64,000 nt of DNA from Bostrychus sinensis. Taxonomy: Eukaryota; Chordata; Actinopteri; Gobiiformes; Eleotridae. Within the stretch, counting starts at the first letter, position 1. The number at the start of each line of letters is the position of its first letter. This document shows positions 10,681-21,400 of this stretch, piece after piece. The notes beneath the pieces are model-generated. The model had not been told where the DNA came from, made no database searches, and worked only from the letters and a program-made list of their open reading frames with translations. Where the stretch lies: NCBI GenBank assembly GCA_020698575.1, contig CM036255.1:35153271-35217270 (forward strand), in the 5' to 3' direction. The position numbers and the translations under genes were made by a program.

Positions 10681-11195
10681 CCCAGGTCTAAACCAGGTCT
10701 AAACCAGGACTAAACCAGGTCTAAACCAGCACTAAACCAGGTCTAAACCAGGACTAAACCAGGCCTAAACCAGGTCTAAACCAGGACTAAACCAGGCCTA
10801 AACCAGGCCTAAACCAGGTCTAAACCAGGACTAAACCAGGTCTAAACCAGGACTAAACCAGGCCTAAACCAGGCCTAAACCAGGCCTAAACCAGGCCTAA
10901 ACCTGGTCTAAACCAGGACTAAACCAGGACTAAACCAGGACTAAACCAGGCCTAAACCTGGTCTAAACCAGGACTAAACCAGGACTAAACCAGGCCTAAA
11001 CCAGGCCTAAACCAGGTCTAAACCAGGACTAAACCAGGCCTAAACCAGGTCTAAACCAGGACTAAACCAGGCCTAAACCAGGCCTAAACCAGGACTAAAC
11101 CAGGCCTAAACCAGGCCTAAACCAGGCCTAAACCAGGACTAAACCAGGACTAAACCAGGCCTAAACCAGGACTAAACCAGGACTAAACCAGGTCT
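10681..11195 (+). repeat. 11-bp minisatellite (CTAAACCAGGA), array 3
   Basis: About 46 units start directly at the base after the gene B stop codon. AGGC, AGGT and AGGA variants alternate. Array 1 has the same position relative to the gene A stop. Confidence 0.97.
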
Positions 11196-11500
11196 TGAGA
11201 CCTTCTGAGTTAACAAATCCAGACGCAGTAACTTTAGTTTAATGCGCTGCCTGAAGCTGGTTTCTGTCTGAACCTGAGCCTCAGGTTACGGCCGCGGCAC
11301 AGATCTGGCAGGGAACAGCCAATCGGATTCATCCTGATGGAAAAGGAGGCGGGGCTGTTTCAGCTCAGGAACAGGAAGTAACAAGATCCCAGCCAAAGGT
11401 CAGGAGGAGGAGTTAATACAAACTCAGATCCTTCACGTTTGGTGCTAATTCACTGAATGTGAACGAGAGTAAAAAAGTTTTACCGAACGCAGCTGGAACT
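11196..11500. other. Spacer after gene B
   Basis: Unique sequence with no recognised exon. Confidence 0.4.
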
Positions 11501-11504
11501 GATC

Positions 11505-11912
11505 CCGGCGCCGCGGAACACGTCCCGCGCAGCGCCGGCGCCGCGGAACACGTCCTGCACAGTGGCGCGGAACACGTCCTGCGCAGCGCCGGCGCCGCGG
11601 AACACGTCCTGCACAGTGGCGCGGAACACGTCCTGCGCAGCGCCGGCACCGCGGAACACGTCCTGCACAGTGGCGCGGAACACGTCCTGCGCAGTGCCGG
11701 CGCCGCGGAACACGTCCTGCGCAGCGCCGGCGCCGCGGAACACGTCCTGCGCAGCGCCGGCGCCGCGGAACACGTCCTGCGCAGCGCCGGCGCCGCGGAA
11801 CACGTCCTGCACAGTGGCGCGGAACACGTCCTGCGCAGTGCCGGCGCCGCGGAACACGTCCTGCGCAGTGCCGGCGCCGCGGAACACGTCCTGCGCAGTG
11901 CCGGCACTCCCG
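11505..11912. repeat. GC-rich 30/21-bp minisatellite
   Basis: Tandem units of GCGGAACACGTCCTGCGCAG and GCGGAACACGTCCTGCACAG are joined by either CGCCGGCGCC or a shorter linker, so 30-bp and 21-bp units alternate. Since both lengths are multiples of three, several frames stay open on both strands; none is supported as a gene. Confidence 0.9.
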
Positions 11913-11941
11913 AGGCCGCAGGCGTCCGAGCCACTTCAGCG

Positions 11942-12267
11942 TAGGTTAGACTGGAACTGAAGTCAACGTCACGCAAACAAGGAGCCAATCACAGAACAGT
12001 GACAGGCCACGCCCACTTCCAGAACTAAAATTTTCATTCAATTTTCCCATTGAATTTTTGATAAATCTGTATATTAAAGGTCCACTGGCTCCAGCGAGGC
12101 TCAGCTCTGAGGTAACTCATGGCCATAAAACAAATAATTTGGCTGTAAACGTTTCTGAAAACTGTCAAAGGCAAAGTTTTAAACTGAACTTTCAAGTTTT
12201 CATGAATGTTTTTGATAGAAATGAATCGTGTTATCACGAGTTCGCAGAGAGCTCTGCTCTTCATGCA
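11942..12267. other. Spacer without recognised gene
   Basis: AT-rich sequence; nothing recognised before the transposon end at 12268. Confidence 0.4.
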
Positions 12268-12988
12268 CCGTATTTTCTGGACTATAAGTGTCACTTTTTC
12301 TCCATCGTCTGGCCTCAGGTGTGACTTATATATTAAAATATTTCAGGTGTTGGTTATTTTCACACTGACAGCCACCAGAGGGCGCTCTAGGCTTGTGTAC
12401 CAGCATCTGCTGCACCTGTACCACTGACAATTTAAAATGTAAACATTACCACTAACAACTTAGGCTATAAAGACAACTGAGAAAGAGCGGAATAATGTGA
12501 AATGGAACTGATGCTGAGTCTGACGACAGCCACGCAGAGGAGGAAGCGGCGCTTCGTCTACCTCCGGAGTTGGCGGAGTTGTTCAGAAGCGACACCGAGG
12601 ATGAAGAATTTAAAGGATTTAGCGATTAGGAGTGAGATGGTGAGTTTGGTGAACTTGTTATATTATGTTCTTTATGCTATAGTTATGTGAATAACTGTTA
12701 ATATATTACGTTAACATACGAGACACCTATTCAGTTCGTTGTTTATGCTTCATGTAGCTGAATAACCATCAATGTGTTACGTTAGCATAGCACACACCTA
12801 TTCAGCTGTTGTTCTCTATTCTATTATTACTATAACTCGCCTTTCAACATGAAATGTCTGTTCTTGGTGTCGGATTTTGTAAAATAAATTTCACCCAAAA
12901 ATGCGACTTATATACGTTTTTTTCTTCTTCATTATGCATTTTTTTGTCTACTGCGACTCAGGAGCGACTTGCAGCCCGGAAAATACGG
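12268..12988 (+). mobile_element. Pogo/Tigger-like non-autonomous DNA transposon, copy 2
   Basis: The ends are CCGTATTTTCTGG and CCGGAAAATACGG. The right flank is TA (12989-12990); the left is CA (12266-12267), probably a mutated TA. It is colinear with the reverse complement of 360-1096. The transposase-tail frame (12504-12629) is preserved, with an upstream stop at 12498. Confidence 0.65.
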
Positions 12989-13592
12989 TACACATTTTTT
13001 GAAAAGTCTATGGGGAAACATTAATTGGAATATTACTTCCGGCACCAGAGGGGGGCGCTGTTGAGCTCTCAAAAACAACCAACAAACGACTTTGAGCAGA
13101 ACAGAGACGTTTTCCTGTCGCTGTTTTGTGTTTGTGAAATAACATGAACTTTTACTTCTGTACAAAATCTTACTTTTTTGTTCTCAATACTAATGTGTTT
13201 TTAGTTTTTAGTTTTCTGTTAATAAAACATCTTTAAAATTAAACTAAACCTTTCTATTTCATTTGGGGGGAAACTGTTTAATTATATTCTAGAGTAAGGT
13301 AAAAGAATGACCTGAACAAAGACAGATCTTAACACTTCATTATTCAGAGGGAGACCAGATTTTTAGACAAAAACTGGGACACTTTTCCTTTTTTTCTTTT
13401 TTTTCTGATCACGGTGCATTTGAACTCACCACGAGACAAAAGAGTTTCAGGAATCCATGCAGTTTGAGCCAGGGTTTTCTGTTAAAATAAATCTGAAACC
13501 GTCTCTGTTTGAACACCTTTACAAAGTGTCGGGGGCAATCTTACTTTATGATTTTAATCTATCTGCGACACAAAGAATGTAACAGTATACTG
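12989..13592. other. Spacer without recognised gene
   Basis: AT-rich sequence with no exon or element end recognised. Confidence 0.4.
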
Positions 13593-14091
13593 CACTGTAA
13601 AAAAAAATCTGTAAATTTTACCAGTAAAAAATTGGCAGCTGTGGTTGCCAGAATTCTACCATAAAAACTACAAGAGGCCTGTATTTCATTTTACAGTATA
13701 ATTTTATCACAAATGTGGTTTTTACAGTTTTTGACTTGAGTTTTTATTATTATTTACTGCAAAATAAAGTTATTATCTTTAAAAAAAAAATAGGTTAATG
13801 TAAATTTTAGTTTGTGACTTAACTTTTAATCAACATTTACTGTAAAATTTTAAGTTATTATCTTTTGAAAAGGTGTTAAACTGTAATAAACACAGGACTC
13901 GATTTTTTTAACAGTGCTATACTGTATACATTACAAAAAACAAAACTAAAAAATACAATTTTGCCTTATTTTTAATATTACAGTTAATTACCGTAACCAA
14001 AACAGTATTTTACCGATATATCAACTACGGTCTTTTACTGTTGAGGTTTTACAGATTTTTACCATGAAATCTACAGATATTTTTTACAGTG
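13593..14091. mobile_element. MITE with CACTGTAAAAAA inverted ends
   Basis: The left end CACTGTAAAAAAAAATCTGT is matched by the reverse complement of the right end (ATCTACAGATATTTTTTACA then GTG). The interior repeats TTTACAGT/ACTGTAAAA words. The target duplication is not clear. Confidence 0.55.
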
Positions 14092-14985
14092 TAAAATATA
14101 GAAATACAAACTTTTGAATTTGGCTGTGTTCAAAAGAAAAAGCTGTAAGTCAGAAAAATAACAGGTATTTTAAATCTGGTTTAGAAATGATTTGAGGAAA
14201 GGTACAGTACACCGTTTACTTCCTCTACTCTTTTTTTTTCTTTCTTTTTTTTAATTAAATGTTGCATACAAAATGTCATGTAATACAAATTCCAATAATT
14301 CCGTCGTTAGTGAAAATAACATGAGAGTAACAACACTGAAGTTTCCAGAGAGTGACAAGAAAGAAACAAACTGAAGTCTGAAGTCTTTACACACAGCACC
14401 ATCTCTTCATGAAAAACTTACAATCATTTTTTTAAACTGACATATTTACATTTATGTATAAAATATTTACCCATAATAATTAGTAAATTAACTTTATACA
14501 TTTTGTCTGTGCTCATTTTACACAAAATAACCAAATATAATAGATATGTTCATAAAATATAATCTTGACACAGGTCGTTACAAAATGTCTGAGGGAATGA
14601 TTTATTTTTTTATTTTTTAAAGTGTGCATTAATCAACAACAATGTAAATACACCGGAGTTAGCCAAATTAGCTAATTTTCATCGGTAGTTCCTGTGCCAG
14701 CTGTAAAAAGGCTCAGTCTCTGGGAATAAAAGCAAAACCAACAAATTACATCCAGATCTTTATTAAACTTGTTCAGAAAGGGCTTCACAGAAAAATCTGA
14801 GGAGAATTTAGAGAGAATTCGTCTCTAACGCGATGCTAAACGGAAACTCTAGCGTTCGTTTTGGGTAAAAATAGGATTTATTTATAATGATTAAATCTAC
14901 CTCCAGCTGGCGCATTTGTTTTTAGAGTACACTTAATATCGTAATTACATTTAAAGAATAACTCCGATTAAAACACTTTATACTC
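14092..14985. other. Spacer upstream of gene C
   Basis: AT-rich unique sequence; nothing recognised until the promoter-like block near 14990. Confidence 0.4.
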
Positions 14986-14989
14986 GTTT

Positions 14990-15075
14990 TTCTTTGAAGG
15001 TAAACCGGAAATGGCACCGGAAATGGAAACTACGGCCGCGGACTTTTCAAAATGGCGTCATCAACACAGAGACAC
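14990..15075 (+). promoter_or_regulatory. Promoter-like block of gene C
   Basis: The block contains TCGTTTTTCTTTGAAGGTAA, two ACCGGAAATG motifs (ETS-like) and GCGGACTTTTCAAAATGGCG (YY1-like). It is paralogous to 4540-4615 upstream of gene B. The ATG at 15052 opens a 13-codon upstream frame. Conservation between paralogues amid otherwise divergent spacer supports a regulatory role. Confidence 0.5.
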
Positions 15076-15174
15076 TTCCTGTGCGGGAAATAACCTAACA
15101 TTAAAATAAACTGGGTCCTGGAGAAGAACTAATGAGGCTTTAAAGCTCTGGTCCAGTCCTAAAGACGCGGGTCA

Positions 15175-15291
15175 GAACCGGGACTAAACCGGGACTAAAC
15201 CGGGTCTAAACCGGGTCTAAACCGGGTCTAAACCAGGTCTAAACCAGGACTAAACCAGGACTAAACCAGGACTAAACCAGGACTAACTGGG
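15175..15291 (+). repeat. 11-bp minisatellite (CTAAACCAGGA), array 4
   Basis: About ten units lie directly upstream of gene C exon 1, in the same position as array 2 of gene B but far shorter. Confidence 0.95.
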
Positions 15292-15297
15292 TGTAAA

Positions 15298-15460
15298 ATG
15301 TGCCGAGTCCCGGTGAAGCTGAGAGAGTTGGTGAAGCAGCGCCTGGCTGCGGCTGCGGAGGAGATCTTTGAGCTTTTGGAGAGAACCATAGCAGAATACG
15401 AAGAGGAGCTCATCTCTAAATATGAGGAGCAGAGACAGCAGGGGGCGCTCTACTCTCCAG
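15298..15460 (+). CDS. Gene C exon 1
   Basis: Nucleotide-identical to gene B exon 1 (6101-6263), including the donor CCAG|GTTTGT and flanking intron up to about 15491. The identity also extends upstream into the 11-bp array, suggesting recent duplication or gene conversion. Confidence 0.85.
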
Positions 15461-18400
15461 GTTTGTGCTTTACTTTCTGTTAAACAAATATCTAACATTT
15501 ACTGATTAATTACTTCCTGACAGCGGTGTTCCGGGAGTTAAGTTAAAGGTCTTTTCATGATCTTTTTTAATTTAAAGGTCTTTTTATGAGCTTGTTCAAT
15601 TTAGCACATACTGTATGCATCATAATCAAATGTATTTTAGCCATTTGTGTATTTTAAAGATGATTTATTATTGACACATTCTGCGTAACTACTGAAAACT
15701 GTAATTCAACCGTTTCATAAAGCAGTTGCACCGCCCATGTTTCATGACGACCGTTGTGATATTGTGGATTTAAATTATTTAGAAAAATTATTTGTTACTT
15801 AATTGTAGACCGCGTTCTGCCGAGATTTTTCATGCATTCAGTCATTATCTAGTTTAATTATAGTCTGTAATATACAGTCTGTGCATCAAATGTACAAATA
15901 AAGTTAAAAGAGCTATTTCACGGTCTGTCAGAGTCTGTCAGAGTCTGTCAGAGTCTGTCAGAGTCTGTCAGAGTCTGTCAGGGTCTGTCAGAGTCTGTCG
16001 GGTCTGTCTGAGTCTGTCAGGGTCTGTCGGGTCTGTCTGAGTCTTAGTCTGTCAGGGTCTGTCAGAGTCTGTCAGAGTCTGTCAGAGTCTGTCAGAGTCT
16101 GTCAGGGTCTGTCAGGGTCTGACACAGTCTGTCACGGTCTGTCAGGGTCTGTCAGAGTCTGTCAGGGTCAGTCTGAGTCTGTCAGGGTCAGTCTGAGTCT
16201 GTCAGGGTCAGTCTGAGTCTGTCAGGGTCTGTCAGAATCTGTCTGAGTCTGTCAGGGTCTGTCACGGTCTGTCAGGGTCTGTCAGGGTCAGTCTGAGTCT
16301 GTCAGGGTCTGTCTGAGTCTGTCTGAGTCTGTCAGGGTCTGTCAGAGTCTGTCACAGTCTGTCTGAGTCTGTCACAGTCTGTCACAGTCTGTCACAGTCT
16401 GTCAGAGTCTGTCTGAATCTGTCTGAATCTGTCAGAGTCTGTCTGAATCTGTCAGAGTCTGTCTGAATCTGTCAGAGTCTGTCACGGTCTGTCAGAGTCT
16501 GTCAGAGTCTGTCTCAATCTGTCAGAGTCTGTCTCAATCTGTCAGAGTCTGTCTCAATCTGTCAGAGTCTGTCTGAGTCTGTCAGAATCTGTCTGAGTCT
16601 GTCTGAGTTTGTCAGAGTCTGTCAGGGTCTGTCAGAGTCTGTCAGAGTCTGTCTGAATTTGTCAGAGTCTGTCTGAATCTGTCTGAATCTGTCAGAGTCT
16701 GTCAGAGTCTGTCAGGGTCTGTCAGGGTCTGTCACAGTCTGTCACAGTCTGTCACAGTCTGTCAGAGTCTGTCAGGGTCTGTCAGAGTCTGTCACAGTCT
16801 GTCAGAGTCTGTCAGGGTCTGTCAGAGTCTGTCTCTGTACCTTCAGCTGACCTAAAATACTGCTACTGCATTGAGCTTGTACTGAGGAGTGTTTAGTTCT
16901 GGTTTAGTCCTGGTTTAGACCTGGTTTAGTCCTGGTTTAGACCTGGTTTAGACCTGGTTTAGTCCTGGTTTAGACCTGGTTTAGACCTGGTTTAGTCCTG
17001 GTTTAGACCTGGTTTAGACCTGGTTTAGTCCTGGTTTAGTCCTGGTTTAGTCCTGGTTTAGACCTGGTTTAGACCTGGTTTAGTCCTGGTTTAGACCTGG
17101 TTTAGTCCTGGTTTAGACCTGGTTTAGACCTGGTTTAGACCTGGTTTAGTCCTGGTTTAGTCCTGGTTTAGACCTGGTTTAGTCCTGGTTTAGACCTGGT
17201 TTAGACCTGGTTTAGTCCTGATTTAGACCTGGTTTAGTCCTGGTTTAGACCTGGTTTAGACCTGGTTTAGACCTGGTTTAGACCTGGTTCAGACCTGGTT
17301 TAGACCTGGTTTAGTCCTGGTTTAGTTCTGGTTTAGTCCTGGTTTAGACCTGGTTTAGACCTGGTTTAGACCTGGTTTAGTCCTGGTTTAGACCTGGTTT
17401 AGTCCTGGTTTAGTCCTGGTTTAGACCTGGTTTAGACCTGGTTTAGTCCTGGTTTAGACCTGGTTTAGACCTGGTTTAGTCCTGGTTTAGACCTGGTTTA
17501 GACCTGGTTTAGTCCTGGTTTAGACCTGGTTTAGACCTGGTTTAGTCCTGGTTTAGTCCTGGTTTAGACCTGGTTTAGTCCTGGTTTAGACTTGGTTTAG
17601 TCCTGGTTTAGACCTGGTTTAGTCCTGGTTTAGTCCTGGTTTAGTCCTGGTTTAGTCCTGGTTTAGACTTGGTTTAGTCCTGGTTTAGACCTGGTTTAGT
17701 CCTGGTTTAGACTTGGTTTAGTCCTGGTTTAGTCCTGGTTTAGTCCTGGTTTAGACCTGGTTTAGACCTGGTTTAGTCCTGGTTTAGACCTGGTTTAGTC
17801 CTGGTTTAGTCCTGGTTTAGTCCTGGTTTAGACTTGGTTTAGTCCTGGTTTAGTCCTGGTTTAGTCCTGGTTTAGACCTGGTTTAGTCCTGGTTTAGACC
17901 TGGTTTAGTCCTGGTTTAGTCCTGGTTTAGACCTGGTTTAGACCTGGTTTAGACCTGGTTTAGTCCTGGTTTAGACTTGGTTTAGTCCTGGTTTAGTCCT
18001 GGTTTAGACCTGGTTTAGACTTGGTTTAGTCCTGGTTTAGTCCTGGTTTAGACCTGGTTTAGTCCTGGTTTAGACCTGGTTTAGACCTGGTTTAGACTTG
18101 GTTTAGTCCTGGTTTAGACTTGGTTTAGTCCTGGTTTAGTCCTGGTTTAGACTTGGTTTAGTCCTGGTTTAGACCTGGTTTAGTCCTGGTTTAGACTTGG
18201 TTTAGTCCTGGTTTAGACCTGGTTTAGTTTTGGTTTAGTCCTGGTTTAGATCTGGTTTAGTTTTGGTTTAGTCCTGGTTTAGTCTTGGTTTAGACCTGGT
18301 TTAGACCTGGTTTAGTTTTGGTTTAGTCCTGGTTTAGTCTTGGTTTAGACCTGGTTTAGTCCTGGTTTAGTCCTGGTTTAGACCTGGTTTAGACCTGGTT

Positions 18401-21400
18401 TAGACCTGGTTTAGACCTGGTTTAGTTTTGGTTTAGTCCTGGTTTAGTCTTGGTTTAGTCCTGGTTTAGTCCTGGTTTAGACCTGGTTTAGTCCTGGTTT
18501 AGACTTGGTTTAGTCCTGGTTTAGACCTGGTTTAGTTTTGGTTTAGTCCTGGTTTAGATCTGGTTTAGTTTTGGTTTAGTCCTGGTTTAGTCTTGGTTTA
18601 GACCTGGTTTAGACCTGGTTTAGTTTTGGTTTAGTCCTGGTTTAGTCTTGGTTTAGACCTGGTTTAGTCCTGGTTTAGTCCTGGTTTAGACCTGGTTTAG
18701 TCCTGGTTTAGACCTGGTTTAGTTTTGGTTTAGTCCTGGTTTAGTCTTGGTTTAGTCCTGGTTTAGTCCTGGTTTAGACCTGGTTTAGTCCTGGTTTAGA
18801 CCTGGTTTAGTCCTGGTTTAGACCTGGTTTAGACCTGGTTTAGTCCTGGTTTAGACCTGGTTTAGTCCTGGTTTAGTCCTGGTGTAACTGTGGTGTTGTT
18901 TTGCAGATGTTCCAGAGGTGGCGCTGCCTGATGCTGAGACTCCAGACCTTGCAGTTGTTCAGTTGTTAAATGGTGAGGCTGAAGTTTGTGTGCGTCCCGG
19001 CTATGAGCCGTTCTTTTTCAATTTCCTGGTTTTGTTTTTGCGACCGGGACAAGGATCGAGACGAGACCGGGGGCGGCGTTAGTGAAGCGATCCGCTCACT
19101 CGCGTTCGGAGTCGGAAAGTCAGGCTATAAATCCTCTACGTCCAGGGTTTGTTTTGGTTTAGCCCCATGTTAACCAGAGTTTTGTTTTGTTTTGTTTTTT
19201 TAAATGAAATGCAATAGAACTTTACCTTTGTGAAGAAAAATCCCATAACATTCTTACCTCTAACTTAAAATAATGTATCTGTGGAAAACCTTAGGAGTCT
19301 GTCGCCCCCTGCTGGCAACGCTGGGGACTGGACAGAGCATCAAATGACTCTTTAGCTTAGCTGTTAGCGACATGATGCTAACAGATATATTTCGTAGTGA
19401 CGGAGGTTTGAGGCTGAAATGATCAGAGCGAGTCCGGTGACGGTGTCTGGGCTTTAGAAACGCGCAGGAGCACTTCCTGGTCTCACCCTGAGACCCAGCG
19501 TTTTCAGCTCTGGAGAAGGACAGCGCCTCAGCGTACAGGATTACTCAGACAGAACACTACTGCAGCTCTGAGGCCACAGTAGAACAGGGTCACAGAGAGG
19601 AACAGGGAGCTTGAAGAAAGATGTTCCCGGTTACATTTTTATTGCATTATTGAACAGTTATTACATGTTATTATTATTATTTTTATTATTATTTTTTATT
19701 ATTGTTATCATTATTATAAACGTTTTTGCTTTTGCAGATGTGGCCCAGGTCTATGCGGAGCCTCTGGTGCTTGAGCAGATCATCGAAGGTAAAACTTTAA
19801 TAAAACTTAGTGCAGATAAAGTCTTGTGTCAAAGCGAAACCAAACTCGGTGCACGCGGCTCATTAGCAGCGTTCACTCAGATTCTGATCTGAAGCTCAAG
19901 AAATCCTCTCCACAGCTTCTGATTGGTGAGCGTTAGTTTGTGAAGGCGGGACACACCGGGGCGATCATCGGCCGCTGGGCGCGGTCGGCGACGAGAGTCT
20001 GTTTGGTGAGTTCCATCGGACGCAGTTGGACGCAGTGGGACACAGTTGGACGCAGTTCTGAGTGAACAGTGTGGACTCTGCGTCAGGCGTCGTGCTCAGC
20101 TCTGATTGGCTGTGTCCCGTTCACAAACCGCTCCAGTTTTACATCAAAATATAAGGAACTTTCTGTTCTACAACTAATTCATTATGTTTCCACATCTGTG
20201 ACGCTAATGTTAGCAGTTAGCTTACCTTAGCTTTAGGCTCGTACTAATGTTAGCAGTTAGCTTACCTTAGCTTTAGGCTCATACTAATGTTAGCAGTTAG
20301 CTTACCTTAGCTTTAGCCTCATACTAATGTTAGCAGTTAGCGTACCTTAGCTTTAGCCTCGTGCTAAAGGTAGCAGTTAGCTTACCTTAGCTTTAGCCTC
20401 GTACTAATGTTAGCAGTTAGCTTACCTTAGCTTTAGGCTCATACTAATGTTAGCAGTTAGCTTACCTTAGCTTTAGCCTCATACTAATGTTAGCAGTTAG
20501 CTTACCTTAGCTTTAGCCTCATACTAATGTTAGCAGTTAGCGTACCTTAGCTTTAGCCTCGTGCTAAAGGTAGCAGTTAGCTTACCTTAGCTTTAGCGTC
20601 ATGCTAATGTAATGTGCTGCAATTAGCTTACCTTAGCTTGAAGCCTCCTGCTAATGTTAGCAGTTAGCTTATCTTAGCTTTAGCGTCATGCTAATGTAAT
20701 GTGCTGCAATTAGCTTACCTTAGCTTGAAGCCTCCTGCTAATGTTAGCAGTTAGCTTACCTTAGCTTGTAGCCTTGTGCAGATAAAAATATAATCCTCGT
20801 CTGAGACAAACAGCTGCAATAATCCAGTCCCTTTTATTCCTGACTGTGATCAGAGTTTAATCTACTGCCTATAATTATTATTGACTGATAAATACTGGAG
20901 TTAAACACGAGTTACATAACCACAGAGTTTAGTGACTAGCGCCGCCTGCTCTTGTAAATAGTTATTACATTTCGCACATGCGCACTGCTCGGTCGTGGGT
21001 CTGCAGCGACTTTCAGTGGCGACAGAGACAGCAGTGGCCTCTGCCGACGGCGGTGGCCTCTGCCGACGGCGGTGGCCTCTGCCGACGGCGGTGGCCTCTG
21101 CTGGCGGCGGCCTCTGCCCACGGCGGTCGGGCGTTGGTGTGTCCCAGGTTTTACAGAAACACAGCCTCAATGACGACGTTACAAAGCCTCAATAATCTCA
21201 GCCTTTGCGGTTTGCTAATCGCATCAAAATCAATCGCATCGTAAATCAAATTGCGATATAGATGAATGGTTCAGCCCTGTTACCGATGTCTGGTGAAAGT
21301 TTCCTGTCAGAGATTTACCTGTGGAGAACTTATTTTCCTGCTGTGATTACTGACAGCGTCTCCTGAGTCGCGTCGGGTGAATAATTGTTTGGTTTTTTTT

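Noticed and set aside
12034..12427. Short frames on both strands near the pogo-like copy
   Set aside because: No domain or conservation signal; they cross the transposon boundary.
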